Of a DNA stretch of 49,916 nt, positions 17,670-26,889 are shown piece by piece. A program made the position numbers and the translations under genes. Source of the stretch: Desulfobacteraceae bacterium (GTDB lineage: Bacteria > Desulfobacterota > Desulfobacteria > Desulfobacterales > Desulfococcaceae); assembly GCA_011390755.1 (NCBI GenBank), contig JAABRU010000034.1, forward strand, positions 1 to 49,916, in the 5' to 3' direction. Position 1 is the first letter of the stretch. Every line of letters begins with the position of its first letter. Under the pieces are notes generated by a model that made no database searches, was not told where the DNA came from, and worked only from the letters and a program-made list of their open reading frames with translations.

Positions 17670-17806
17670 CAGCAGATCCAAAACTGTTCCCTGCTTTCAC
17701 GGCTGCTCCGGGGTGAAAAAATTGTATTTTTGTAAGACCGCACCTTCCGGTTCCCTTATGCGGAAATACCGTTTCCGCATTCTTCCGGAAACATTTCGAT
17801 CTGCTG
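17670..17806. mobile_element. Miniature element, family J, copy 3
   Basis: The ends CAGCAGATCC and, inverted, CAGCAGATCG enclose AT-rich and TTCCGG-containing sequence similar to the copy at 35629-35773. No clear target duplication is seen. 17807-17936 shows no gene. Confidence 0.6.
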
Positions 17807-17936
17807 CGTCTGTATCGTTTCCGGAAAAAAATTCATTGACCCGGGACTGTTTTTCCGCAGACCGCAGTGATTATATAAAAAAAATTTCTGAAAATCTGTA
17901 TAAAATTTTATCAAAACCATGTCAGGAGAAAAAACG

Positions 17937-18926
17937 ATGCGTCTATACTCCAATGCGATTATACTGGGAATTACAGGCACTGTCCTGCTGGCCTTTACCG
18001 CCATGCGGATGCTTGAACCTTATATTGCTTTCAGTCTGTCTGTATTTATATATATCATATTTCTTTTTATTATATTTGCCAATCTGAAAGTTTCAGTGGA
18101 AAAAGAAACGGGCCGGGAAACCGGACTGCTGAAACAGAAATATGAAAACAGAATCCGCAGACTGAAGAATGAACAGGATACCACCACTCTGGAAAAAACT
18201 ATCCGGAACGGAACCAAAACCCTGATTAAAAATGCGGTGGATTATTATAAAATTGAAAATATCAAAAACGAAATGCCGCCTTCCGCAGCCATTCAGAATC
18301 TGCAGCTGGACAAATACGGCCAAATCATAGAACTTCTGGCCGATTTTTCTTTAATACTGCCGGATTATGAGGAAAATCAGCAAATTGTGCAGCAGGAAAT
18401 CCGGCATCAGATAGATATATTTCAGATTGACGAAAAGGCATTTGCTGATTTTTTACGAAGTATTATGGACAAATATCTGCTGACAGTAAACAAAAAAATC
18501 CGGGAAATGATCCGGCAGAATTCTCTGCGTGAAATGAAAACATGCCCCAAATGCAAAGAAAGAATTCCGGCTTCGGCAAAAATATGCAGACACTGTTCCT
18601 ACGGCCTTACCCTTGTAGTATCGGATAAAAAAGAAAAAAAGAAAAAATTCTCTGTGAGCCGGGAATGGAGTAAAAAAGGAAAAATACTGCTGCAAAAAGG
18701 CCGTCTGGATGAAGCCGTTATCTTTTATACCAAACTGATTGACATGGATCCCCGGGCAGGAGATGCCTATTATGCACGGGGACTTGCTTTTCAGAAAAAA
18801 AATGATGAATCCAGGGCCATCGAAGATTTAAAAACCGCCGTGCATCTCGGCCACGGCAAAGCAAAAGAACTTCTTAATTCAATTACATTTTCCCGCACCC
18901 AGGATTTTAAAACTGAGGATGTATGA
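17937..18926 (+). CDS. Membrane protein with zinc ribbon and TPR repeats
   Basis: A 329-aa protein of unknown function. Two adjacent N-terminal transmembrane helices (NAIILGITGTVLLAFTAM and YIAFSLSVFIYIIFLFIIFA) precede a charged, probably coiled-coil stretch (residues about 55-90). After a helical middle part come a zinc ribbon (CPKCKERIPASAKICRHC) and about two TPR units (SKKGKILLQKGRLDEAVIFY; GDAYYARGLAFQKKNDESRA). The soluble part is probably cytoplasmic. ATG 17937 is chosen because AGGAG (17922-17926) precedes it; GTCATG 17919 lacks a site. A terminator follows at 18985. It may belong functionally with the envelope cluster next door. Confidence 0.8.
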   Translation: MRLYSNAIILGITGTVLLAFTAMRMLEPYIAFSLSVFIYIIFLFIIFANLKVSVEKETGRETGLLKQKYENRIRRLKNEQDTTTLEKTIRNGTKTLIKNAVDYYKIENIKNEMPPSAAIQNLQLDKYGQIIELLADFSLILPDYEENQQIVQQEIRHQIDIFQIDEKAFADFLRSIMDKYLLTVNKKIREMIRQNSLREMKTCPKCKERIPASAKICRHCSYGLTLVVSDKKEKKKKFSVSREWSKKGKILLQKGRLDEAVIFYTKLIDMDPRAGDAYYARGLAFQKKNDESRAIEDLKTAVHLGHGKAKELLNSITFSRTQDFKTEDV

Positions 18927-18984
18927 CAAAGACAGGATTTTTGACACAGCAGTGTATAAAAATCAGAGAGATTCCCTCCAAACA

Positions 18985-19022
18985 AAAAAGGTTATCCGCA
19001 ATTGCAGATGACCTTTTTTATT
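18985..19022 (+). terminator. Rho-independent terminator
   Basis: AAAAAAGGTTATC pairs imperfectly with GATGACCTTTTTT around a short loop and ends in a T-run. It closes the 17937-18926 gene; A and T flanks could allow action in both directions. Confidence 0.8.
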
Positions 19023-19090
19023 TTCACGGAGGATGAACAGTTTGGCAAATCCCTTATTCTGCCAGTGTTGTTTTGACGGATTTGCAGTTT

Positions 19091-19189
19091 GGCAGCGGGT
19101 CAAAAAGGCTGATGCATTAAATATCTGACCGCGGGGACGTATTGCAGTGAGCCCCTGCAGAAAAAAATCAACTGATTTGACCCACCACC
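19091..19189. mobile_element. Miniature inverted-repeat element, family G, short copy
   Basis: The ends GGCAGCGGGTCAAA (left) and, inverted, GGTGGTGGGTCAAATC (right) are flanked by the 8-bp duplication TGCAGTTT (19083-19090, 19190-19197). At 99 bp it is shorter than the copy at 5031. Its right duplication overlaps the stop codon of the next gene on the minus strand. Confidence 0.8.
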
Positions 19190-19196
19190 TGCAGTT

Positions 19197-21194
19197 TCAG
19201 TAGGTTATTACCAAATCCTTGCTGACTATTTTATCTTTATCAGCATCGTGCATTAATTTTGCGTATGATTCTTTATCCCCGGTGCGTGTGATTTCTGCCT
19301 TGCCAATATGTTCTATTGAAATCGTATGCCGCCGGAGTGTGGGATGTATTGAATCTTTTGCTCTGTAGATGAGCAGCCTGATACCTTTCCTGATTTTTTT
19401 TTCTTTCCCTATGTCAACCATAATTTCCCGGTTACTTTTTTTCTTTTCCCAAACAATGCCTTTTAAAACAGGCAGTTCATCATGGAGCTTGCGTATAACC
19501 GTTTTAATTATTTTATCTTTTCCCTTTTTGTCAGGTGTGTAGGCATCTTTAAATATGTTCATACTTTTTTCCGATGCATATTTCAGTTCAATGCTAAGAT
19601 TCAATCCGTTTGGTCTTTCCTCAAAGAATCCGGAAAGAAGGCAGTCCTGAAAAGTGATATTGTGTTCCGGGCCATTATGAATTCTTTCCACCATAAACCG
19701 CTTTTTTTCCAGCATATGACGATACATTATATCTTCCACTTCTATGTTTTCATATTTATGTTGCTTTTCAGTCAGGCGTTTGAAGTCGGGGATATATATT
19801 TTCAGAGGTTCTCTGACTTCATGAAGCGGTTTTTTTCTGATTTTCAGTTTATACTCTTTTTTGCCCGATTTTTTATCCTTATATATGGCGGATACCGTTA
19901 TCCGGTTGTATTCTTTTTCCAGATAAATGCGTTCACTGAAATTTGTCTGGTATCCCTTATAGGGGATATGGACAATGTTTTTATCTTCTTTGCCGACAAT
20001 GATTTCTTTTATCAGGCCGTTTCTGTCAAAAACAGCCCCGTCAATATTTATAAAATCATCAAGCGTTTCGTAATCTGAACAAAGCGGTGAAATAATCTGT
20101 ATCCTCGGTTTTTTTCTGCGGTTAACAGATGTCACCGCTTTTGATGTATCAGAAATAAGTTCCGGATCTGCCGGAGAATACGCAGACAGTAAACTGTGGA
20201 ATGAATCATCTGTAAGGTATTCGGACAAATCCAGATATGCTTTGGTGATATTTCCTGCAATATCTTCCGCTTTCATTGCAATATTTTTTCCAATAATATT
20301 TACATCTATGTATTTACTGAATACGATATTTTTCTTTCCCTTCCCTTTTATTGTTTTCATTCCTTTCATTTCAATATACTTTATTCCTGAATCATCAGAA
20401 ACGTCTATCTTTACATTCAGGTTCCCCCTTTTGTTTTTTTTTATTTCCGCAATACTGATTATCGGCCCGCGATGATCGCCGAAAATTCTGACAACAGAGG
20501 TTTCAGATTTTTTCCCTGCAAGGTCAGTTGCATATATATATATTGCCTGTTCTCCCGATTTAATATTCACATCGGTTTTGAAACGGATTTCAGGTGCAGA
20601 AACATCAATGGGTATATTTTTTGAATCTGTTTCCGAACGGACGTTGATATGCCGAACGTATTTGTCATCTTTGGCTATACCCTCCACCCTTACTGTAAAT
20701 TCTTTGCTTATACAGCGTTTATCGGATTGAGAAGGGCCAGAAATAATAATCTGCGGTTCATCTTTGTCTTCATTTATGACAATTGTTTTCCGGGCTTCAT
20801 CAAGATAATACTCTGCTTTTGCAGATTTTTCCATAGAGACGGATACTTCCAGCTCATGTACGGCTTCATTTATCCTCCCCTGCCTGAAAAGGACATAACC
20901 CAGTTCACGATGAGGAAAATAAGGAATAAAATGAACTCCGTAGGTCCTGGCACGACGCTTATCATCTGTTCTCTGTTTCACTGCTTCTCTCAAATCTGCT
21001 TCTGCCTCTTCCCATAACCCGCAATCCGCAAAAGACAGGCCCCTTTCATAATAATTCCACCAACGATGCCGGAATAATCCTTTTACTGTTCCGCATAAAG
21101 TTCCATCCGCATTTTGGGAAGCGCGTTCCGGTACATAGTAGCAACCATAAATAAATATCATAAAACATATGATGAATATAAATCTGAAAAACAT
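19197..21194 (-). CDS. Large lipoprotein with TPR, Ig-like and CsgG/FlgT-like regions
   Basis: This is a 665-aa predicted lipoprotein with a hydrophobic N-terminus ending in a lipobox (FIYGC, Cys about 18). TPR-like helices follow (YYERGLSFADCGLWEEAEAD; LGYVLFRQGRINEAVHELE). A long beta-rich middle (about 150-440) holds repeated Ig-like segments (e.g. YIYATDLAGKKSETSVVRIF). The C-terminal third begins LKIYIPDFKRLT and ends with a beta-rich module (IMVDIGKEKKIRKGIRLLIY), reminiscent of CsgG/LpoB-like and FlgT C-terminal domains; that comparison is by eye. No catalytic motif is seen. It is the last gene of a three-gene operon (4-bp gap). Likely an envelope scaffold. Confidence 0.8.
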   Translation of the reverse strand: MFFRFIFIICFMIFIYGCYYVPERASQNADGTLCGTVKGLFRHRWWNYYERGLSFADCGLWEEAEADLREAVKQRTDDKRRARTYGVHFIPYFPHRELGYVLFRQGRINEAVHELEVSVSMEKSAKAEYYLDEARKTIVINEDKDEPQIIISGPSQSDKRCISKEFTVRVEGIAKDDKYVRHINVRSETDSKNIPIDVSAPEIRFKTDVNIKSGEQAIYIYATDLAGKKSETSVVRIFGDHRGPIISIAEIKKNKRGNLNVKIDVSDDSGIKYIEMKGMKTIKGKGKKNIVFSKYIDVNIIGKNIAMKAEDIAGNITKAYLDLSEYLTDDSFHSLLSAYSPADPELISDTSKAVTSVNRRKKPRIQIISPLCSDYETLDDFINIDGAVFDRNGLIKEIIVGKEDKNIVHIPYKGYQTNFSERIYLEKEYNRITVSAIYKDKKSGKKEYKLKIRKKPLHEVREPLKIYIPDFKRLTEKQHKYENIEVEDIMYRHMLEKKRFMVERIHNGPEHNITFQDCLLSGFFEERPNGLNLSIELKYASEKSMNIFKDAYTPDKKGKDKIIKTVIRKLHDELPVLKGIVWEKKKSNREIMVDIGKEKKIRKGIRLLIYRAKDSIHPTLRRHTISIEHIGKAEITRTGDKESYAKLMHDADKDKIVSKDLVITY

Positions 21195-21198
21195 CTGC

Positions 21199-22137
21199 TC
21201 AATCCTCCATGATTAAGCGGAATCCGATATCATCTCTCATTTCTCCCGGATTCTCTCCGGAACGGGATGAACAGGTGACACTTTCTTTATTGTCAGCCCA
21301 TCCGCCGCCGCGGATTGTTCGGAAAATATCAGGATTTTCATTACATCCTTGTGCCGCTGAACCGGGAACAGGTGAATCTGCGTAGGTACTTCTGTATTCA
21401 TCCTGCGTCCATTCCCAAACATTTCCGTTCATATCAAAAATGCCGATTCCATTCGGTTTTTTTGAAGCAACCGGATGGGTTCCTTCACTGTGTTTCCGGT
21501 AGTACCAGGCAAAAGGGTCCGGATGATTCCCCCCTGCGTAAATGTTTTCATCCTCCTCTTCCATGCTTCTGCAGGCAAGTTCCCATTCTTTTTCTGAAGG
21601 TAAGCGGAAATGCACTCCTTCTGTTATGAATCTGTCATTCAGTTTTTTTATAAAACCGCGGACTTCATTCCATGTGACAGAATCCACAGGATATTCATCC
21701 CCTTTTCCCGCCTGTGAGGGATTGTATCCCATGACAGACTCCCATTGTTTCTGCGTTACTTCATATTTTCCAATCCAAAAACTTTTTGAAACAGTAACTT
21801 TCTGCCGCGGAAGTTCATTTTCCTGACATTTCTCAGCATCCTGAATGCAGCCCATTAAAAATATCCCCGAGCATCTGATGAAATCTTTGTTTCTGTCGAA
21901 AATCAGTTCTTCTTTCCCCCCGTTGCCATGCGGCATATATTTTACAATAACCGGCAGTAATAAAAGGATGAATACTATCCAGTAAACAGGAGAAAAAATT
22001 TTGCGGTATTTTTTTAATTGCAGAATCTGATTCTGAATCTTTCTTTCATTTTCAGAATCCTGAATCGTTTTCCTTTTTTCTGATTCCAGTTTACGGATTT
22101 TTCCGTCAATCAGATAAACGAAGAGATTTATTTTCAT
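21199..22137 (-). CDS. Membrane-anchored SUMF1/FGE-fold protein
   Basis: A 312-aa protein with a cytoplasmic N-terminal coiled-coil-like stretch, one transmembrane helix (VYWIVFILLLLPVIVKYM) and an extracytoplasmic formylglycine-generating-enzyme-like (C-type-lectin-like) domain. Family landmarks include FWIGKYEVTQKQWESVMGYN, PVDSVTWNEV, FRLPSEKEWELACR, GIGIFDMNGNVWEWTQDEYR, IRGGGW and C-terminal IGFRLIMED. The paired catalytic cysteines of true FGE are not evident and no sulfatase is nearby. A binding rather than a catalytic role is therefore more likely. It lies between the KAP NTPase (1-bp gap) and the lipoprotein (4-bp gap), so all three are tightly co-translated. Confidence 0.88.
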   Translation of the reverse strand: MKINLFVYLIDGKIRKLESEKRKTIQDSENERKIQNQILQLKKYRKIFSPVYWIVFILLLLPVIVKYMPHGNGGKEELIFDRNKDFIRCSGIFLMGCIQDAEKCQENELPRQKVTVSKSFWIGKYEVTQKQWESVMGYNPSQAGKGDEYPVDSVTWNEVRGFIKKLNDRFITEGVHFRLPSEKEWELACRSMEEEDENIYAGGNHPDPFAWYYRKHSEGTHPVASKKPNGIGIFDMNGNVWEWTQDEYRSTYADSPVPGSAAQGCNENPDIFRTIRGGGWADNKESVTCSSRSGENPGEMRDDIGFRLIMED

Positions 22138-22138
22138 T

Positions 22139-23353
22139 TTATGCCAAAGTGGAATATTTTGTCAGCCATGTATGCAGGCTTTCCCCGGAAAAAGAATTGT
22201 CTTTTTCAGTATATTGAGCAAGATATTCTTTCTGTTCCTCTGACAGGGGATTGGTATCAAGGATTTTCTGAACAAATTCCCCCATTGCCGAGCGGGTTCT
22301 GAAGGATTCCCGGATCAGTTTTTCGTATAAAGGCTGCCATGCCTCTTTTAATATCAAAAGACTGATAAGAAAATCATCAGATTTTTCCGCAATGTAGTCA
22401 GGGTTGAATTTCAGAAAGATATAATAATTTGTAATGATATTATAAAATTTTCGGATGCTGTATATCTGCGCCTGCAGCCCTCCGGTATAAATTATCCGGG
22501 CAAGCTTTTCCGCCCTGTCATTTCCGCCATCCTCCCACTCAAACAGTTCAATGATATAACAGCAGAGCAGATTATATACTTTGCTGCTGTAGGGCATGGA
22601 AATCGTGAGGTTAAATATTTTACGAAAATAATTGATAGCAAAAATTTCCTCTATTTCTCCGTAGTGCTTACTGATGAACTGTTTGGCAATGCGGGTGTCA
22701 ATACCGCAGATAAAAATGGCATTACATTCGGGAGTCACAAAAAGGTTTTTCAGGGCTTCCAGTAATTGGATGGTATCTTCGGGCAGGCAGCGATCCAAAT
22801 CATCAAAAAAAATAATCACCGGTTTTTCATTATATTTTTTGCTCACCTGCCCTATCAAAGCAAGAAATTCCTTTCTTATCGTTTCGATGGTATTATTAAA
22901 TTTCCGGTATGCAGGTAATTTCTGTTCCGTGCTTTGGAAATAATTCTGTATATCTTTTAAACTGAAAGTTCCTTTTGTTATGAATTTCAGTCCGGTATGT
23001 ATCCCTGATTCCAGCAGGACATGCAGGATTTTTTTTCCGCTTGCACTGATGCTGTCCAATGCTTCCATATGTGCTGAGGCAAAACATTGCAGAAAAGCAA
23101 GTACCACACTTTCTGTCTGTCTGTATTCCCAGGGGTTAAACCAGAAAGTCGGATAAGCATCTTTTTCCAATTCTTTCTGGAGAAATTTCATAAGACTTGT
23201 TTTTCCTGTTCCCCAAAGTCCGTCAACAGATATGGCATAAGGTGGAGAAATAATTTTAATTAAGTCATAAAATTTTTCTACAAACCTGTCATCGGTGTAT
23301 AACATATCTTTTTGCGGAGGATGCAAAACAGGATCTGTTGAGTATAATTGCAT
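22139..23353 (-). CDS. KAP-family P-loop NTPase
   Basis: A 404-aa STAND-like NTPase of the KAP family. Walker A is VDGLWGTGKTSL (about residues 43-54) and Walker B is VIIFFDDLDRC, followed by the family's PEDTIQLLEALKNLF and FICGIDTRIAKQFI segments. KAP NTPases often have transmembrane helices inserted in the P-loop domain; none is obvious here, so this one may be cytosolic or peripheral. Some members take part in membrane-associated assemblies and phage defence. It is first in the operon with the SUMF1-fold protein and the lipoprotein, which would link a cytosolic NTPase to the envelope. Transcription starts in the AT-rich divergent region 23354-23767. Confidence 0.9.
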   Translation of the reverse strand: MQLYSTDPVLHPPQKDMLYTDDRFVEKFYDLIKIISPPYAISVDGLWGTGKTSLMKFLQKELEKDAYPTFWFNPWEYRQTESVVLAFLQCFASAHMEALDSISASGKKILHVLLESGIHTGLKFITKGTFSLKDIQNYFQSTEQKLPAYRKFNNTIETIRKEFLALIGQVSKKYNEKPVIIFFDDLDRCLPEDTIQLLEALKNLFVTPECNAIFICGIDTRIAKQFISKHYGEIEEIFAINYFRKIFNLTISMPYSSKVYNLLCCYIIELFEWEDGGNDRAEKLARIIYTGGLQAQIYSIRKFYNIITNYYIFLKFNPDYIAEKSDDFLISLLILKEAWQPLYEKLIRESFRTRSAMGEFVQKILDTNPLSEEQKEYLAQYTEKDNSFSGESLHTWLTKYSTLA

Positions 23354-23527
23354 GATCGGTCTCCGTTTCTGTCGTTTTTGAGATAAAATTTTGATAAAAT
23401 AGTGTTTTTATTAATCTGAATTATGCTGAAATTCATTTAAAAAAACAGCAATTCTTTTTTAGAAAATCTCTAAGTCATAAAATAATAATAATAATTATAT
23501 TCATTAAAAAAATATTATACATTTTCC

Positions 23528-23556
23528 TTGACACTGCATATCAAATCATTTTATAT
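23528..23556 (+). promoter_or_regulatory. Sigma-70-type promoter in the divergent intergenic region
   Basis: TTGACA (23528-23533), a 17-bp spacer and TTATAT (23551-23556) point rightward to the lipoprotein hydrolase at 23768, about 200 bp away. The whole intergenic stretch 23354-23767 is very AT-rich and must also hold the leftward promoter for the KAP operon, which I could not fix. Confidence 0.6.
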
Positions 23557-23767
23557 TTATCAATAATAATCAGAGCATAAAATATGTATAAAAAATAAAT
23601 ATCTGATTTGCAAAGTCTTAATAAAAAACAATATTTATTTACTGATTGTTTAGCTCTCCTTCTGTGCGGACCGGATGCAAAAAAAGATACTCAAAAGCCT
23701 GCCCGCAATAAAAAATTCTCATTCCCGGACTGACAGCACCTCTTTAATAAACAGGGAGGATTCTCAG

Positions 23768-25120
23768 ATGCCAGCGAAAAACAGAAGCATTCAGAAAATT
23801 TTCTGCTCCTTTCCGATATATATCATTTCAATCATTATCCCATTCTTACATACTGCCTGCACATCCACAGCCCAAAGACCCCGCATTCAGGCATGTCTGA
23901 CAGAAGACACCGGTGAACTTGACAACACTGACAGGTGCAGGCAGGAAAATCAGATATCTGTCAAAGACCGGTATGAACTTTTCATGATTGAATATGATGA
24001 TCAGGGGCAGCAGGTCTGCCGGGAGCAGTCTGACAGTTTTTTTGCCCATATAAAAGAGGTGAACAGGAGAAAAGCTTATCATATTATTGTCGTTTTTGTT
24101 CACGGCTGGCATCACAATGCCGGTCCGGGGGACAGCAATATCTATTTTTTTGGCAAACTTCTGAATAAAATCAAGGAAAAATACGATACAGCAGTAAGCG
24201 GTGTTTATGTCGGATGGCGGGGCGCAGTAGAATATCTGAATTTCAGTCCGGTAAAATATATAACCTTTTGGGACAGAAAAAATATCAGCATGGTTATCGG
24301 CAATGGTGCTATTGCCGAATTGTTTGTCCGCATGGAAAAGCTGTCAGAAGAATCTGATAATACCAAACTCCTTTTTATCGGACACAGTTTCGGTGGTTCG
24401 GTTGTGTTCAGTGCCCTGAATAATATTTTACAGGAACGATTTGTTCATTCTTTCAAAAACGGGGAGGAAATATCTTCATCTGTCAAAGGTGTCGGTGATA
24501 TAATTATTCTTATGAATCCGGCATTTGAAGCCACATTGTATGCACCCCTCAGAGATATTGCGGAGGAAAAAAAATATGGTGACAGGCAGTCGCCCAGACT
24601 GGTTGTTCTCACTTCAGAGAAAGATTGGGCAACCCGCTATGTTTTCCCGTTAGGAAGATTTATCGGAACAATTTTTGAAACGCGAAATACTGTGAAGCGT
24701 AAAGATCGTTCTGACGAATACCAAGAATTTTCTCAGTATGATATGGATCATAAAGCATTAGGACATTATAAACCGTATATTACGCATGAATTGTATATTG
24801 AAAAAAACAAACCGCAGAGAAGAGAGAGCAATTATGACTACTGGCTTACAAAAGCCATTAAAGAAAGAAAAAAACACGATCCAAACGGAGAGAAGTGGAC
24901 CTATACCTTTGAAAGCGGCCTGACACTGAAACATATGGGAAGATCCGCAGCAGCGAATCCATATTATATTGTGAAAGTGGATGAGGATATTATACCTGAT
25001 CACAATAATATCTTTGATGATCGGCTGATACAGTTTTTTAAAGAACTGATTACACCTGTTCTGATTGACATACCTACTCAAAAAACGGATTACAGGAAAA
25101 AGCCGTATGAAAAGAAATGA
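23768..25120 (+). CDS. Lipoprotein alpha/beta-hydrolase
   Basis: A 450-aa predicted lipoprotein hydrolase. The N-terminus is a signal peptide with lipobox-like LHTAC. The alpha/beta-hydrolase core shows VVFVHGWHHNAG (oxyanion-hole strand) and the nucleophile elbow GHSFGG (LLFIGHSFGGSVVFSALNN). The later stretch HKALGHYKPYITHELYIEK may hold the catalytic histidine. Substrate unknown; lipase, esterase or thioesterase are all possible. ATG 23768 is chosen because GGGAGGA at 23754-23760 precedes it with 7-nt spacing, and the signal peptide starts there. The 3' end overlaps the next gene by 14 bp, so it is coupled to the beta-barrel protein. Confidence 0.85.
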   Translation: MPAKNRSIQKIFCSFPIYIISIIIPFLHTACTSTAQRPRIQACLTEDTGELDNTDRCRQENQISVKDRYELFMIEYDDQGQQVCREQSDSFFAHIKEVNRRKAYHIIVVFVHGWHHNAGPGDSNIYFFGKLLNKIKEKYDTAVSGVYVGWRGAVEYLNFSPVKYITFWDRKNISMVIGNGAIAELFVRMEKLSEESDNTKLLFIGHSFGGSVVFSALNNILQERFVHSFKNGEEISSSVKGVGDIIILMNPAFEATLYAPLRDIAEEKKYGDRQSPRLVVLTSEKDWATRYVFPLGRFIGTIFETRNTVKRKDRSDEYQEFSQYDMDHKALGHYKPYITHELYIEKNKPQRRESNYDYWLTKAIKERKKHDPNGEKWTYTFESGLTLKHMGRSAAANPYYIVKVDEDIIPDHNNIFDDRLIQFFKELITPVLIDIPTQKTDYRKKPYEKK

Positions 25121-26396
25121 TGACACCATGCAGATGATTATCAGCATCATTCTATCCTGCAGCATATTGCTCTTTTCTCCTGCCATGATGTATGGTCAGG
25201 ATTTTCAGGTATCCTCTTCACCGAATCCGGTAGGTTCCGGAGCGAGGGCTATTGGAATGGGAGGGGCTTTTATCGCTGTTGCGGATGACGCAACAGCCGC
25301 TTCGTGGAATCCCGGAGGGTTGACACAGCTTCAAAAACCGGAATTTTCTGTTGTCGGGGCATATGTTTATCGGAAAGAAGATAATTTTATTGCATCACAT
25401 CCGGAAGCGGGCAATTCATCTTCAGTGGGAGAAGAAAATCTGAACTATATGAGTTTTACTTACCCTTTCATCATCGGTAAATACAATACGGTTGCTGCCC
25501 TGACCTATCAGCATCTTTATGATTATATGAGGGATTGGAAATTTTCCTATTCTATAGAGGATTATTTACCTGTTTATAATTATGAAATCGAGGGAGATGG
25601 AAATCTTTATGCATTAGGGCTATCTTACTGCATGGATATATCAAAAACTTTTTCGCTGGGAATTACTTTGAATTATTGGGGAGATTTTATTTTTAAAAAT
25701 GAATGGGAACGCTTATACACTCAAAAACTTAATGACACTGTAATAATGAAAGAAAAAGATGAATTCGCTTTTGAGGGATGGAATGCCAATATCGGCTTTT
25801 TATGGGAAATCTGGAGAAATGATAAAGAAAATAAATTGAATTTCGGATTTGTGATAAAAACCCCTTTTACAGCAGACATTGATCATAACTACCTCATTGA
25901 TGGGGAATTGGATTCTGATCTTGAATATACGAAAATGCGGATGCCTTTATCATACGGTATGGGAATTTCATATTCTTTTTCAGACACTTTCATTTTGTCT
26001 GCAGATATTTTCCGTACACATTGGGAAGATTATGAGATGGAAGACAAAAACGGAAACAAATATTCCCCTATCAGCAATAATCCGATTCATGAATCAGATA
26101 TTGACCCGACTGTCAGCATCCGGGCAGGCCTTGAATATCTTATATTATGGAAAGATAAATTTATTATTCCCATCCGGGGAGGCTTGTTTTACGATCCGGC
26201 TCCGGAAGAAAAATCACCGGATGATTATTACGGTTTTTCTCTTGGAACCGGTTTTGGAACGAATTTATATGCTTTTGATATCGCGTATCAGTTCCGATAT
26301 GGCAGTGATGTTTCCCATTCGAAAATGTCTCCGGATAAATTTTCACAGGATATTGAAGAACATCTGTTTTACACATCTTTGATTATATATTTTTAA
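25107..26396 (+). CDS. PorV/PorQ- or OmpP1/FadL-like outer-membrane protein
   Basis: A 429-aa outer-membrane beta-barrel protein. The signal peptide (IISIILSCSILLFSPAMMYG) is followed by the hallmark GARAIGMGGAFIAVADDATA, then ASWNPGGL, as in UPF0164/PorV-type and FadL-related proteins. Many alternating amphipathic strands follow and the chain ends with a terminal aromatic (LFYTSLIIYF), as expected for barrel assembly. Family members transport hydrophobic compounds or serve as secretion-system shuttles. ATG 25107 overlaps the hydrolase stop codon, so hydrolase and barrel are one unit. A barrel coupled to a surface or periplasmic hydrolase suggests lipid handling; this is inference. Confidence 0.85.
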   Translation: MKRNDDTMQMIISIILSCSILLFSPAMMYGQDFQVSSSPNPVGSGARAIGMGGAFIAVADDATAASWNPGGLTQLQKPEFSVVGAYVYRKEDNFIASHPEAGNSSSVGEENLNYMSFTYPFIIGKYNTVAALTYQHLYDYMRDWKFSYSIEDYLPVYNYEIEGDGNLYALGLSYCMDISKTFSLGITLNYWGDFIFKNEWERLYTQKLNDTVIMKEKDEFAFEGWNANIGFLWEIWRNDKENKLNFGFVIKTPFTADIDHNYLIDGELDSDLEYTKMRMPLSYGMGISYSFSDTFILSADIFRTHWEDYEMEDKNGNKYSPISNNPIHESDIDPTVSIRAGLEYLILWKDKFIIPIRGGLFYDPAPEEKSPDDYYGFSLGTGFGTNLYAFDIAYQFRYGSDVSHSKMSPDKFSQDIEEHLFYTSLIIYF

Positions 26397-26516
26397 AATT
26401 TATTAATTGTTTCAGCAAAATAATATATGACTATTGCTCTGTCAAAGTTAAACTGATGGGTAAAAACGGGTGATCCGCATTCTGCGGCACGCACGGTTTT
26501 CAAAACCGTGTTACAA

Positions 26517-26648
26517 CAGACTTTGTCGGAAATAAAAAAATGACAGAAAAATTTACCGCAAAGACGCAGAGGACGCAAAGATACAAAGGTTTTTTCTTTG
26601 CGTCCTCTGCGTCTTTGCAGTGAAAACCTTATTTCCGATAATGTGTGA
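26517..26648. mobile_element. Miniature element, family F, copy 1, with a 24-bp perfect hairpin
   Basis: The ends CAGACTTTGTCGGAAATAA and inverted CACACATTATCGGAAATAA are shared with the copy at 33877. The core is a perfect 24-bp inverted repeat (26559-26582 with 26596-26619) built on CGCAGAGGACGCAAAG, with a 13-nt loop. No clear target duplication. The rest of 26397-26889 is AT-rich without a gene. Confidence 0.75.
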
Positions 26649-26889
26649 TATAACCCGTCAGATAAATGTTGACAGAACACTATAGTATTTAAGATAAAGA
26701 TTGTCAAAATCAGTAATAAATTAGCAATAAATTCAAAGTATTAAATTCATGAATTCTATTAGCGTTTTTACAGGTTATATTTATATTAAATTTCAGGTAA
26801 TTATAATTTTACACACACGTTATCCAAAATAAAACCCTTTAATAGCAAGGGTCCAAAGATTATCTTAAAATCTATATATAGGGGGAAAG

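Noticed and set aside
16436-17806. An intact insertion sequence with transposase
   Set aside because: All elements here are 100-210 bp and contain no open frame of transposase size; they are non-autonomous.
21199-22137. True formylglycine-generating enzyme for sulfatase activation
   Set aside because: The fold matches, but the paired catalytic cysteines are not evident, the protein is membrane-anchored and no sulfatase gene is near.
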